In this document: piece after piece, positions 15,998 through 24,402 of the stretch
Numbering within the stretch: the first letter of the stretch is position 1
How the letters are laid out: each line of letters opens with the position of its first letter
Assembly (NCBI RefSeq): GCF_009711165.2
Contig: NZ_WMID02000025.1
Location: forward strand, 1-64,000
Reading direction: 5' to 3'
Source of the DNA: Flavobacterium sp. MC2016-06
Lineage (GTDB): Bacteria > Bacteroidota > Bacteroidia > Flavobacteriales > Flavobacteriaceae
Length of the DNA: 64,000 nucleotides
Position numbers and translations under genes: made by a program
The notes under the pieces: model-generated
Databases searched by the model: none
What the model saw: only the letters and a program-made list of their open reading frames with translations
What the model was told of the DNA's origin: nothing

Positions 15998-16043
15998 ACC
16001 TATCAAAATGAAATTATTATAATTAATTAAAAAACATAAAATT

Positions 16044-16577
16044 ATGGCAACTACAAAATGGTCAATTGACCCAACACATTCAGAAATTGGTTTTAAAGTT
16101 AAACACATGATGTTTACAAATGTTTCAGGGAAATTTGGAACTTACGATGCAATAATTACTGCAGAAGGAAATGATTTCGAAAACGCAGATATTCAATTTT
16201 CTGGTGATATCGCTTCTATCGATACAGCAAATGCAGACAGAGACGGTCACTTAAGAAGTGCTGATTTCTTTGATGCTGAAAGCAATCCAAAATTAACATT
16301 CAAATCTACATCTTTCAAAAAAATTGATGATGGTGATTATGAAATCACTGGAGATTTAAACATTAAGGGAGTTTCAAAATCAGTAACATTCCCAGTTGAC
16401 TTTAGCGGTATCATGACTGATCCATGGGGAAATACAAAAGTAGGTTTAAGCATAGAAGGAAAAATCAATCGTAAAGATTGGGGATTAAACTGGAACTCTG
16501 CTCTTGAAACTGGAGGAGTTTTAGTTGGAGAAGAAGTTAAATTAAATATTGAATTGCAATTTGCAAAACAAGCTTAA
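16044..16577 (+). CDS. YceI family lipocalin-like protein
   Basis: YceI proteins form an extended beta barrel that binds polyisoprenoid or other amphiphilic ligands. The 177-residue protein opens with TKWSIDPTHSEIGFKVKHMM and ends with the usual KLNIELQFAKQ strand. There is no signal peptide, unlike E. coli YceI, so this is the cytoplasmic form common in Bacteroidota. Its promoter shares an operator with the pirin gene. A strong terminator follows, separating it from the convergent AraC gene. The ligand is unknown. Confidence 0.92.
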   Translation: MATTKWSIDPTHSEIGFKVKHMMFTNVSGKFGTYDAIITAEGNDFENADIQFSGDIASIDTANADRDGHLRSADFFDAESNPKLTFKSTSFKKIDDGDYEITGDLNIKGVSKSVTFPVDFSGIMTDPWGNTKVGLSIEGKINRKDWGLNWNSALETGGVLVGEEVKLNIELQFAKQA

Positions 16578-16610
16578 TTCTATACAATTTAGGTTTTAAT
16601 TTGGTTGGTT

Positions 16611-16658
16611 AAAAGCCCCTGCACTTTCTAAGAGTGCAGGGGCTTTGTTTTTTTTTTT
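16611..16658 (+). terminator. Terminator after yceI
   Basis: AAAGCCCCTGCACT and AGTGCAGGGGCTTT form a long stem with a 6-base loop, followed by a run of T residues. Confidence 0.95.
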
Positions 16659-16672
16659 GAGTTTGCCACGAA

Positions 16673-17539
16673 TTACCGCACACTAACATTCCGAAAGTCA
16701 GTTGGCGACATTCCAGTTTGTTTTTTAAAAACTCTCGAGAAATACGAGTAATCTTCGTATCCAACGGCATAAGCAACTTCGTTTACCGCTAATTGCTTAT
16801 CGATTAACATTCTTTTTATTTCGAGAATAACGCGATCCATAATAACTTCGGTTGCTGTTTTTTGCAATATTTCGTTGCAAATTCTATTTAAATGTTTCAA
16901 TGTGATATGCAATTGATCTGCATAAAAAGAAGGTAATTTTTGAGTTTTAAAATGTTCTTCTAAAAGCATTTCAAAAGCGCTGATCTTTATATTATACGAA
17001 TGCGTTTGATGCGAATATGTTTCGCCATATTTGCGAGCAATTTCGATATGAATACAATCTAATAAGTTGAGCATTTTATCCAATTGTAATTTATTATTCT
17101 GACTATTTTCCTGAATTAATAAATTAAAATAAGGCAGGATTTTTGACTGTTCCTCCGATTCAAAAACTACTTCAGGTCTATTCAAAATAGAATGATAAAA
17201 ATTATAATCGGTGATTGTTTTTTGTCCGAAATACAAGTTGTAAAGTTCCTGCGAAAAAATAATTACAAAACCTTCAATGTCTTCAGACAAACTCCAATGA
17301 TGCATTTGTCCGGGTTGTAAAACGAATAAACTTCCTTTATTAATCTCGAAACGATCAAAATCAATTTCGTGAATTCCAGAACCATTCGTAAAAAAAACCA
17401 TTAAATAAGAATCATGTCGGTGCGGTTCTTCGACAAAACTGTGGCTTTTTAAATGTTCCTTGAAAGTATTCACATAAAAATCGCGGTGAACATCGTTACA
17501 ACTAAAATTCTGAACACTATAAATGGGATATTTTTTCAT
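16673..17539 (-). CDS. AraC family transcriptional regulator
   Basis: The 288-residue protein has an N-terminal cupin-type sensor domain (about residues 20-110, with HRHDSYLMVFFTNGSG) and a C-terminal AraC double helix-turn-helix (about 185-285). The second helix reads VNEVAYAVGYEDYSYFSRVFKKQTGMSP, the standard signature. It converges on the yceI gene and is divergent from a DUF983 gene. Its target is not evident; the pirin/yceI operator is a palindrome and does not look like an AraC site. Small-molecule sensing through the cupin is expected from family knowledge. Confidence 0.92.
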   Translation of the reverse strand: MKKYPIYSVQNFSCNDVHRDFYVNTFKEHLKSHSFVEEPHRHDSYLMVFFTNGSGIHEIDFDRFEINKGSLFVLQPGQMHHWSLSEDIEGFVIIFSQELYNLYFGQKTITDYNFYHSILNRPEVVFESEEQSKILPYFNLLIQENSQNNKLQLDKMLNLLDCIHIEIARKYGETYSHQTHSYNIKISAFEMLLEEHFKTQKLPSFYADQLHITLKHLNRICNEILQKTATEVIMDRVILEIKRMLIDKQLAVNEVAYAVGYEDYSYFSRVFKKQTGMSPTDFRNVSVR

Positions 17540-17604
17540 AACAAATGTCTTTATTGTGCTATAATAGGCGAAGATATAAAAAAGACTTTTATTGACCTCT
17601 TATT

Positions 17605-17612
17605 TAACTTTG
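17605..17612 (+). promoter_or_regulatory. Candidate -7 box for the DUF983 gene
   Basis: TAACTTTG matches TAnnTTTG and lies 23 bp before the DUF983 ATG. A proper -33 TTTG is not evident. Confidence 0.4.
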
Positions 17613-17635
17613 TATAAATAAAAAACAACAAAATC

Positions 17636-17998
17636 ATGTCAAGCACATTAACTCATATTTTAAAAAACGAATGTCCTGTTTGTCACACTGGAAAAGTTTT
17701 TACAGACAAAAATATTTTTCTAAATTTCAGCTTTCCAAAAATGAATGAATACTGTAGTCATTGTAATTACAAATTCCAAAAAGAACCTGGTTATTTTTTT
17801 GGAGCGATGTATGTAAATTACGGATTAACAGTCGCTCAAGGAATTGCAACGTATTGTATTGCACAGTTTTTCTTTGAAACAAATTTTGATTTAAGAATCA
17901 TTCCGATTATTGCTGTGGTTATTACTTTACTAACTCCTTTTAATCTTAGATTTTCAAGATTAGCATGGATTTATATGTTTAAGGATTATACGAGCTAA
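17636..17998 (+). CDS. DUF983 family membrane protein
   Basis: The 120-residue protein begins with a zinc-ribbon-like cysteine pair (NECPVCHTGKVF) and a second pair (YCSHCNYKF) at about residues 39-47. Two transmembrane helices follow at about 60-80 and 84-103. This is the DUF983 layout. Members often sit near heme or respiratory genes, but none is nearby here. No function is known. It is followed by fabD after 72 bp and may share its transcript. Confidence 0.85.
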   Translation: MSSTLTHILKNECPVCHTGKVFTDKNIFLNFSFPKMNEYCSHCNYKFQKEPGYFFGAMYVNYGLTVAQGIATYCIAQFFFETNFDLRIIPIIAVVITLLTPFNLRFSRLAWIYMFKDYTS

Positions 17999-18070
17999 AA
18001 AAATGTTATTTTTGCTTTTTAATTGAAACTAATTTTCAATTCCAAAAAAAGTAAAAATCAAATTAGACAA

Positions 18071-18946
18071 ATGAAAGCATACGTATTTCCAGGTCAAGGT
18101 GCACAATTCACAGGAATGGGTAAAGACCTATATGAAACATCGGCTTTAGCCAAAGAATTATTCGAAAAAGCTAATGAAATTTTAGGTTTTAGAATTACAG
18201 ATATCATGTTTGAAGGTACTGCCGAAGAACTAAAAGAAACTAAAGTTACGCAGCCAGCCGTTTTTTTACACTCGGTTATTTTAGCTAAAACTTTAGGTGA
18301 GGATTTTAAACCAGAAATGGTTGCAGGACATTCTTTAGGAGAATTCTCTGCATTGGTTGCTAATGGAACTTTGTCTTTTGAAGATGGATTAAAATTGGTT
18401 TCTCAACGTGCTTTAGCAATGCAAAAAGCTTGCGAAATTACACCATCCACAATGGCTGCCGTTTTAGGTTTAGCTGATAATATTGTTGAAGAAGTTTGCG
18501 CTTCTATTGATGGTGTTGTGGTTGCTGCAAATTACAACTGTCCTGGACAATTGGTAATTTCTGGAGAAACTACTGCTGTTGAAAAAGCTTGCGAAGCAAT
18601 GAAAGCTGCCGGAGCAAAACGTGCATTAATTTTACCTGTTGGAGGAGCTTTTCACTCACCAATGATGGAACCAGCAAGAGAAGAATTAGCTGCCGCAATT
18701 GAAGCAACTACATTCGCAACTCCTATTTGCCCAGTTTATCAAAACGTTACAGCAAGCGCTGTTTCTGATGCAAATGAAATTAAAAAGAACTTAATTATTC
18801 AGTTGACTGCTCCTGTAAAATGGACTCAATCTGTACAGCAAATGATCGCTGACGGCGCTACTTTGTTTACTGAAGTTGGTCCAGGAAAAGTTTTAGCTGG
18901 ATTGATTAACAAAATCGATAAAGAAGCTGTTACTGCGAATGCTTAA
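18071..18946 (+). CDS. fabD: Malonyl-CoA:acyl carrier protein transacylase
   Basis: FabD loads malonyl groups onto ACP to feed fatty acid elongation. The ATG at 18071 (291 residues) is chosen over an upstream ATG at 18023 because family proteins start at KAYVFPGQGAQFTGMG. The catalytic serine is S88 in GHSLGE, and its partner histidine is H195 in GGAFHSPMM. The arrangement is complete and of normal length. A terminator follows. It is not in a fab cluster here, which is common in flavobacteria. Confidence 0.97.
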   Translation: MKAYVFPGQGAQFTGMGKDLYETSALAKELFEKANEILGFRITDIMFEGTAEELKETKVTQPAVFLHSVILAKTLGEDFKPEMVAGHSLGEFSALVANGTLSFEDGLKLVSQRALAMQKACEITPSTMAAVLGLADNIVEEVCASIDGVVVAANYNCPGQLVISGETTAVEKACEAMKAAGAKRALILPVGGAFHSPMMEPAREELAAAIEATTFATPICPVYQNVTASAVSDANEIKKNLIIQLTAPVKWTQSVQQMIADGATLFTEVGPGKVLAGLINKIDKEAVTANA

Positions 18947-18987
18947 TTTTTAGTATTTAGTCGCAGTTTTTAGTTTTCAGATTTATA

Positions 18988-19027
18988 AAAAATCCCAAAT
19001 TATCAATTGATGATTTGGGATTTTTTT
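18988..19027 (+). terminator. Terminator after fabD
   Basis: AAATCCCAAATTATC pairs imperfectly with GATGATTTGGGATTT and is followed by T residues, 42 bp after the stop. Confidence 0.8.
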
Positions 19028-19032
19028 GAATT

Positions 19033-19062
19033 ATAAAAAAAGACGCACGGCAGTGCGTCTTT
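19033..19062 (-). terminator. Terminator after galE
   Basis: On the minus strand AGACGCAC-TGCC-GTGCGTCT is followed by seven T residues, 20 bp beyond the galE stop. Confidence 0.9.
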
Positions 19063-19081
19063 ATATGTATGCGTTACATTA

Positions 19082-20095
19082 TTACGAGCGTATTTTTTGC
19101 TCCCATTTCCAGGCGCTTGCCATTGCTTCGTCTAATGTTAATTGTGCTTTCCAGCCCAAAACATCATTTGCTTTATCTGTATTTGCATACGCTTCGGTGA
19201 TATCACCTTCACGGCGCGGCATAATTTTATAAGGCAATTTTTTATTGCTTACTTTTTCAAAACTATTGATTACTTCAAGAACCGAACTTCCTTTTCCTGT
19301 TCCTAAATTAAAAGTTTCTACTTTAGCTAAATTCTTTTTATTAAACAAACGCTGTAATGCAATAACGTGTGCTTTTGCTAAATCTACTACGTGAATGTAA
19401 TCACGAACTGCTGTTCCGTCTGGCGTTGGATAATCATTTCCAAAAACAGATAATTCAGCGCGCAATCCTACTCCAGTCTGCGTAATAAACGGTACTAAAT
19501 TCTGCGGAACTCCAATTGGCAATTCTCCAATTTCTGTTGAAGCATGAGCTCCAACTGGGTTAAAATAACGCAACAAAATAGCACTGATATTGGTTACTTT
19601 GGCAGTGTCTGTAATAATTTCTTCTCCAATTTGTTTTGTATTTCCATAAGGAGACATTGCTGCCTGAACTGGAGCGTCTTCTGTAATTGGCATTTTTTCG
19701 GCTTGACCGTAAACTGTACAAGATGAGCTGAAAATAAAACTTGCCTCAGCTTTTTCCTGTAATTGCTGCAACAAATACACTAAAGTACCAATGTTGTTTT
19801 CGTAATACAATAAAGGTTGCTCAACACTTTCTCCAACTGCTTTTGATGCTGCAAAATGAATAACTCCAGTAACATCGTTATGTTTTTTAAAGAAATCCTG
19901 AACTGCTGTTTTTTCTCTTAAATCGATTTTTTCAAACAGTGGTAATTTTCCTGTAATTTTCTCAATTCCTTTTAAAACAGTTTCCGAAGAATTAGAAAGA
20001 TCATCAATTATAACAACTTCAAAGCCTTCATTTTGCAATTCGACTACGGTATGCGAACCGATAAATCCTAATCCTCCTGTTACTAATACTTTCAT
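19082..20095 (-). CDS. galE: UDP-glucose 4-epimerase
   Basis: GalE interconverts UDP-glucose and UDP-galactose with bound NAD. The 337-residue protein has the NAD motif GGLGFIGSH at residues 7-15 and the catalytic YxxxK (Y150, K154) after the SSSCTVYG strand. It is an extended SDR of normal length. It is the last of three minus-strand genes with a DegT aminotransferase and an NTF2-like protein, and waaA is divergent. The neighbours suggest supply of nucleotide sugars for surface polysaccharide, besides galactose use. Confidence 0.95.
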   Translation of the reverse strand: MKVLVTGGLGFIGSHTVVELQNEGFEVVIIDDLSNSSETVLKGIEKITGKLPLFEKIDLREKTAVQDFFKKHNDVTGVIHFAASKAVGESVEQPLLYYENNIGTLVYLLQQLQEKAEASFIFSSSCTVYGQAEKMPITEDAPVQAAMSPYGNTKQIGEEIITDTAKVTNISAILLRYFNPVGAHASTEIGELPIGVPQNLVPFITQTGVGLRAELSVFGNDYPTPDGTAVRDYIHVVDLAKAHVIALQRLFNKKNLAKVETFNLGTGKGSSVLEVINSFEKVSNKKLPYKIMPRREGDITEAYANTDKANDVLGWKAQLTLDEAMASAWKWEQKIRS

Positions 20096-20111
20096 ATTGT
20101 GGTTATTTTTT

Positions 20112-20546
20112 TTATGTCGTTAATTTATAAGCTTGTCTCGCAATAAGCACCCAATTGTTCTTTTGCTTTTGCCAAACCAGCATTATTCCTATTTTAATAT
20201 CTTTATCAATGCCGCCATCTTTAGTGTGCGCTGCCAAAACATGTCTAACTATTGCGGTATCATTGTTAACAGTAATGGTCTGGTCTTGAAAATCTATAGT
20301 TACAAAATCAGATTTCCCGCTGACAATTCCGTCTATAAATTCGGCTTGATTTTGAAAAACACCATTAGAATGAACATAAGTCAATTTATCAGAAGTTAAA
20401 TCTTTCAATTTATTTCCGTCGGCATCAATCATTGCCAGACGCAAAGTTTCGACACGATTACTGATTGCTTTTTCTTCTTTCGAATTTGTCTTTTGAGCAA
20501 AAAGCGAAAACTGAAAAAGAAATATTAAAACATAAAGACCTTTCAT
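20112..20546 (-). CDS. Secreted NTF2-like (DUF4440) protein
   Basis: The 144-residue protein begins with a signal peptide (MKGLYVLIFLFQFSLFAQ). The remainder fits the cone-shaped NTF2/DUF4440 fold, with TLRLAMIDADGNKLKDLTSDKLTYVHSNG and a final NNWVLIARQAY strand. Such domains bind small ligands or act as enzymes; no catalytic residue set is clear here. It lies 2 bp downstream of the aminotransferase stop and 16 bp before galE, so the three are one transcript. The reason for its place in a sugar operon is unknown. Confidence 0.8.
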   Translation of the reverse strand: MKGLYVLIFLFQFSLFAQKTNSKEEKAISNRVETLRLAMIDADGNKLKDLTSDKLTYVHSNGVFQNQAEFIDGIVSGKSDFVTIDFQDQTITVNNDTAIVRHVLAAHTKDGGIDKDIKIGIMLVWQKQKNNWVLIARQAYKLTT

Positions 20547-20548
20547 CT

Positions 20549-21682
20549 TTATTTACTTAAAAACTCTAAAACAGAATCTGTAATAAATTTAATCTGCTCA
20601 TCATCCAATTCGGTATGCATTGGTAAAGCAATTACTTCTTGCACCAATTGATTGGTTACTGGAAACTGCTCTTCTTTATAACGAACATCTACATACGCTT
20701 TTTGTGAATGCAGCGGAATTGGATAATAAATCGCGCAAGGAATTGCTTTATCTAATAAATGCTGCATTAATCCATTACGATCTGCATCAACAATTCTTAA
20801 AACGTATTGATGAAAAACGTGATCGTTTTCATTTGCATTAAATTCTGGTGTAATAATATTTTTATTACCTGCAAAAGCTGCATTATATTTTGATGCTGCT
20901 CTACGACGTGCTTTATTATACTCGTCTAATAAAGGTAATTTTGCATTTAAAACTCCTGCTTGAATACTGTCTAAACGAGAATTTACACCAACAACATCAT
21001 GATGGTAACGCTCATACATTCCGTGGTTTACAATGCCGCGGATAATGTGAGCCAATTTATCATCGTTTGTAAAAATTGCTCCTCCATCTCCATAACATCC
21101 TAAGTTTTTAGAAGGAAAGAATGAAGTTGCAGCCACATGACCAATTACTCCTACTTTGCTTTTTACTCCAGATTTAGAAATATAATCTGCTCCAATTGCT
21201 TGTGCGTTATCTTCAATTACATAAAGATTATGCTCTGCTGCAATTTCCATAATAGCATCCATATTAGCCGCGCGGCCAAATAAATGTACCGGAACAATTG
21301 CTTTAGTTTTTGGTGTAATTGCTTTTTTAATTGCTTCGATATCAATGTTCATATTTGTTATATCAACATCAACCAAAACAGGTGTTAACTGCAATAATGC
21401 AATTACCTCAACAGTAGCAGCAAAAGTAAAATCAGCAGTAATAACTTCGTCTCCAGGTTTTAGATCTAATCCCATCATTGCGATTTGCAATGCATCTGTA
21501 CCGTTTGCACAAGGAATTACGTGTTTTGCTCCTAGATAATCTTCAAGATTTTTTTGAAACTGATGAACCAAAGGTCCGTTTATATAAGTATTTGTATCTA
21601 AAACCTCTTGAATTGAAGCATCAACCGTTGTTTTTATTTTTTCGTATTGACTCTTTAGGTCAACCATTTGAATTTTTTTCAT
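20549..21682 (-). CDS. DegT/DnrJ/EryC1/StrS family sugar aminotransferase
   Basis: These PLP enzymes transaminate keto-sugar nucleotides for LPS, capsule or glycoprotein sugars. The 377-residue protein has ANGTDALQIAMMGL at about 59-72, the aspartate in VIEDNAQAIGA near 155-165, and the Schiff-base lysine K192 in SFFPSKNLGCYGDGG. It heads an operon with an NTF2-like protein and galE. With waaA divergent, an envelope glycan role is likely. The exact sugar (for example an amino-deoxyhexose) cannot be told from sequence. Confidence 0.92.
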   Translation of the reverse strand: MKKIQMVDLKSQYEKIKTTVDASIQEVLDTNTYINGPLVHQFQKNLEDYLGAKHVIPCANGTDALQIAMMGLDLKPGDEVITADFTFAATVEVIALLQLTPVLVDVDITNMNIDIEAIKKAITPKTKAIVPVHLFGRAANMDAIMEIAAEHNLYVIEDNAQAIGADYISKSGVKSKVGVIGHVAATSFFPSKNLGCYGDGGAIFTNDDKLAHIIRGIVNHGMYERYHHDVVGVNSRLDSIQAGVLNAKLPLLDEYNKARRRAASKYNAAFAGNKNIITPEFNANENDHVFHQYVLRIVDADRNGLMQHLLDKAIPCAIYYPIPLHSQKAYVDVRYKEEQFPVTNQLVQEVIALPMHTELDDEQIKFITDSVLEFLSK

Positions 21683-21819
21683 TTTTCAATATTTGTTTTA
21701 AAATAAAGATTTGACTTTAAAGCCTAATCTTTAAAAGGAGGAACAAAAATAGTTATTTAATGACTTTAAACCAATGAAAATAATCGAAAGAAGCGTAATT
21801 TAGCCGCAAAAATTAACAG

Positions 21820-23058
21820 ATGCTTTTTTTATACAATTTAGTCATTTCTATTGCTGGGTTTTTTCTGAAAATCATAGCGCTTTTTAGTCCGAAAATTAAG
21901 CTTTTTGTAGAAGGCCGAAAAAATGTTTTCGCTATTCTAGAAGAAAAAATAAAACCAACCGATAAAACCATTTGGTTTCACTCTGCTTCTCTTGGCGAAT
22001 ACGAACAAGGGCTTCCTGTTATTGAAAAAATAAAAGAAAAATATCCTTCTCATAAAATAATTATTACGTTTTTCTCGCCTTCCGGCTACGAAGTCCGCAA
22101 AAACAATAATGTTGCAGATGTTACTATTTACCTGCCTTTGGATACTAAAAGCAATGCTGAGCGATTTTTTAAATTAGCACATCCCGAATTGGCTTTTTTC
22201 ATTAAATATGAATTCTGGCTTAATTACTTAAAAGAACTAGAATCGAACAAAATTCCAACGTATTTGATTTCTGGAATCTTTAGAGACAATCAGATGTTTT
22301 TTAAATGGTATGGCGGTTTTTACAGAAAAGCGCTTGAAGCTTTTACGTATTTCTTTGTGCAGAATGAAAAATCTAAAGAAAAAATTGAAGGAATCGGATT
22401 TCATAATGTAATTGTTTCTGGTGACACTCGTTTTGACCGCGTAAATGCTATTTTGGAACGAGACAATAGACTTGATTTTATTGAAGAATTTAAAAACAAT
22501 AAACCTACGATAGTTATAGGAAGTTCATGGCCAAAAGACGAAGCTCTTTTAGCCAACTATATCAATCAAGCTTCTGATGATGTAAAGTTTATCATTGCAC
22601 CTCATAACATCAAAGCCGATCAAATAGCAAATCTGAAAGCACAGCTTAAAAAACCAACTCTATTATTTTCAGAAAAAGAAAATACAGCTTTAGCAAACTA
22701 CAATGTCTTTATAATCGACACTGTAGGTTTGCTGACTAAAATTTACAGCTACGGAACTATTGCTTATGTTGGCGGCGGTTTTGGAAACCCTGGGATTCAC
22801 AATATTTTAGAACCCGCAACATTTGGAATTCCTATTTTGATTGGTCCAAACTTTTCTAATTTTGCCGAAGCTGTTTTATTGGTCGAACTTGGCGGCTGTA
22901 TCTCTATTTCTAATTACGATGAGTTGAAACAAAATTTTGATCGCTTATTGACAGATGAAAATTTCTTTAGAGAAAAAAGCCAAATCTGCAAATCGTATAT
23001 TCAAGAACATAAAGGCGCTGCAGAACGCATCATGAAAATCGTTTCAAAAGCTATTTAA
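21820..23058 (+). CDS. waaA: 3-deoxy-D-manno-octulosonic acid (Kdo) transferase
   Basis: WaaA transfers Kdo to lipid A precursor, the first step of LPS core assembly, at the inner membrane. The 412-residue protein has an N-terminal hydrophobic anchor (residues 1-22) and two Rossmann domains. Recognisable motifs are IWFHSASLGEYEQGLPVIE, SGDTRFDRV and VGGGFGNPGIHNILEPATFG, the donor-binding region near 315-335. Length and motifs fit monofunctional or bifunctional forms; which applies is not evident. It is divergent from the aminotransferase operon with a 137-bp shared control region. Confidence 0.93.
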   Translation: MLFLYNLVISIAGFFLKIIALFSPKIKLFVEGRKNVFAILEEKIKPTDKTIWFHSASLGEYEQGLPVIEKIKEKYPSHKIIITFFSPSGYEVRKNNNVADVTIYLPLDTKSNAERFFKLAHPELAFFIKYEFWLNYLKELESNKIPTYLISGIFRDNQMFFKWYGGFYRKALEAFTYFFVQNEKSKEKIEGIGFHNVIVSGDTRFDRVNAILERDNRLDFIEEFKNNKPTIVIGSSWPKDEALLANYINQASDDVKFIIAPHNIKADQIANLKAQLKKPTLLFSEKENTALANYNVFIIDTVGLLTKIYSYGTIAYVGGGFGNPGIHNILEPATFGIPILIGPNFSNFAEAVLLVELGGCISISNYDELKQNFDRLLTDENFFREKSQICKSYIQEHKGAAERIMKIVSKAI

Positions 23059-23398
23059 AACACAAACAAGAGAGACCTGACATCGTTTTTTCTCTAAAAA
23101 GCGCTTAAACGAGCTTATTTTGAGTTTTAAAGCTTATTTAATAATCAACAAAACACAGAATAAACTGCAAGTAAAAGAACCAAACAACCTATTCTCTTGT
23201 AGAATATTCAATGAAAAATAATTTAGACAAAAAATAAGATAATATAACATTTTTTTAGTATTTTGGCATATTCTTTGATGAATAAGATAATCGTGAGCGA
23301 TGAAAATATTTTAAAAAAAAAATAAAAAAATATTTTACATATTAAAAAATTTATATCTTTGCCACGAATTAATAATTAACCTTTTATAATAAAGTAAG
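23059..23398. other. 340-bp intergenic region upstream of the VDSAAA lipoprotein
   Basis: Very AT-rich. It holds the promoter at 23354-23361 and no other clear element. A GCGCTTAAACGAGC-like imperfect dyad at about 23100 is too weak to call a terminator. I see no ORF or structured RNA here. Confidence 0.6.
23354..23361 (+). promoter_or_regulatory. -7 box of the VDSAAA lipoprotein gene
   Basis: TATCTTTG matches the Bacteroidota -7 consensus exactly and lies 37 bp before the ATG. No typical -33 TTTG is at the expected distance; the region is AT-rich. Confidence 0.55.
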
Positions 23399-23623
23399 AT
23401 GAAAAAAGTATTTTTAAGTTTAGCTGTTGTTGCTGTTTTAACTGTTGTATCTTGTAAAAAAGCTGACGCTGCAGCTACTGAAGCTGTAGATTCTACTGCT
23501 GTTGCTGTTGATTCTGCTGCTGCTGTAGTTGATTCTGCTGCTGCAACTGTTGATTCTGCTGCTGTGAAAGTTGACTCTGCTGCTGCAAAAGTTGAAGAGG
23601 CTGCTGCTCCTGCTAAAAAGTAA
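23399..23623 (+). CDS. Small repetitive Ala/Val/Asp/Ser lipoprotein
   Basis: The 74-residue precursor has a lipoprotein signal (VVSC, acylated C19). The mature part is four to five imperfect repeats of VDSAAAxV (residues about 30-65), then EEAAAPAKK. The repeat pattern predicts a helical or extended low-complexity rod on the outer or inner membrane. Coding DNA is correspondingly repetitive (GTTGATTCTGCTGC units), so length may vary between strains. A strong -7 box and terminator give it its own transcript. No family function is known. Confidence 0.75.
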   Translation: MKKVFLSLAVVAVLTVVSCKKADAAATEAVDSTAVAVDSAAAVVDSAAATVDSAAVKVDSAAAKVEEAAAPAKK

Positions 23624-23644
23624 TTCTAAATTACTCAAAAAATT

Positions 23645-23673
23645 AAAAAGCTATCTTTTAGATAGCTTTTTTT
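23645..23673 (+). terminator. Terminator after the VDSAAA lipoprotein
   Basis: AAAAGCTATCT-TTT-AGATAGCTTTT with a following T tract. Confidence 0.9.
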
Positions 23674-23706
23674 TATGCTTTATATTTAAATTTAAGCATA
23701 GCTCTA

Positions 23707-23743
23707 AAAAAATGCGTTTTGAAATTCTCAAAACGCATTTTTT
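23707..23743 (-). terminator. Terminator after the DUF1508-like gene
   Basis: AAAATGCGTTTTGA and TCAAAACGCATTTT form a stem with a short loop. On the minus strand a T run follows. It lies just beyond the 23747 stop. Confidence 0.85.
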
Positions 23744-23746
23744 TAT

Positions 23747-24121
23747 TTACTCTGCAGCTTCTTCCGCAACTTCCTCATCTCCAAAAATTGACTCACTAGA
23801 CGCAAAATCCAAAATCTCAGCCCTCGAAGCATAAGTGACAATTTCTTTGATTCCTTTTTGCAAAAGCAATTCTGTTGTGTATTTACGACTTATTGCAAAC
23901 TGAAGCTCGCCAAGCATCAATTTAAAGAAATACTTTCCGCCAGAACCTTTAAATCGCAAAAATCTAGCTTGATCTATATTCACCTTAAACTTCTCAATAT
24001 CCTCCTCGCACTCAAACTTCAATTCATAACTTAAACTAGTAAATATCACTTTTCCTTTTCTAGAAGTAAAAACAAATTTATACTCATCATTAAATCTTTT
24101 ACTAATTACAAAAGCACCCAT
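23747..24121 (-). CDS. DUF1508/YegP-like small protein
   Basis: The 124-residue acidic-tailed protein begins MGAFVISKRFNDEYKFVFTS, which resembles the YegP/DUF1508 beta-alpha repeat. A second half-repeat may be present in FFKLMLGELQFAISRKYTTE. An assignment to a PUR-type nucleic-acid-binding family was considered but fits less well. It has no signal peptide. AATCTAAA repeats lie directly upstream of the start codon, a feature shared with the DUF2797 and GH3 genes. Function is unknown. Confidence 0.6.
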   Translation of the reverse strand: MGAFVISKRFNDEYKFVFTSRKGKVIFTSLSYELKFECEEDIEKFKVNIDQARFLRFKGSGGKYFFKLMLGELQFAISRKYTTELLLQKGIKEIVTYASRAEILDFASSESIFGDEEVAEEAAE

Positions 24122-24158
24122 TTAAATTTTAGATTTTAGATTGTTGATTTTAGATTAC
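24122..24158 (-). repeat. AATCTAAA-type repeat abutting the DUF1508-like start codon
   Basis: On the minus strand the leader reads as repeated AATCTAAAATC words ending within a few bases of the ATG. The 21-bp segment 24138-24158 matches 39661-39681, upstream of the DUF2797 gene, at 20 of 21 positions. A related duplicate lies at about 24172-24195. Confidence 0.8.
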
Positions 24159-24269
24159 CGCCTTAAGATTTTAGACTTTAGATTGTTGATTTTAGTTTTA
24201 TTAAAAACCTTAAAATAGAAATAAAAAACATTTTGCAGTTTTCTATTTTTCAACATGACTTTAGACAAT

Positions 24270-24300
24270 AAAAAAAGCCTCTTCAAAAAGAAGAGGCTTT
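24270..24300 (-). terminator. Terminator of the tRNA transcript
   Basis: AAAGCCTCTTC and GAAGAGGCTTT form a strong stem. On the minus strand it is followed by seven T residues, just beyond the tRNA-Leu 3' end. Confidence 0.93.
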
Positions 24301-24302
24301 AG

Positions 24303-24388
24303 TACTCAGAGCGGGACTTGAACCCGCACGAACATTGCTGTTCACTGGATTTTAAGTCCAGCGTGTCTACCAATTTCACCATCCGAGC
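24303..24388 (-). tRNA. tRNA-Leu (anticodon TAA)
   Basis: The 86-nt gene has the acceptor stem GCTCGGA / TCTGAGT with G-U pairs and discriminator A. The anticodon loop ACTTAAAAT carries TAA, and the long variable arm between anticodon and T arms (about 12 nt) is typical of leucine. The T arm has GGTTCAAGTCC. CCA is not encoded. It is the second gene after tRNA-Gly in one transcript. Confidence 0.96.
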
Positions 24389-24402
24389 ATTATATGGTTT
24401 TG

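Noticed and set aside
16673-17539. AraC gene as the regulator of the pirin/YceI operator
   Set aside because: The operator is a symmetric TTRAY-N4-RTYAA palindrome, typical of Crp/Fnr rather than AraC proteins. The gene may still act elsewhere.
23358-23370. TTTGCCACGAATT in the lipoprotein promoter as a member of the nested palindrome family
   Set aside because: Only 13 bp match and there is no inverted arm; it overlaps the -7 box, so the match may be chance.
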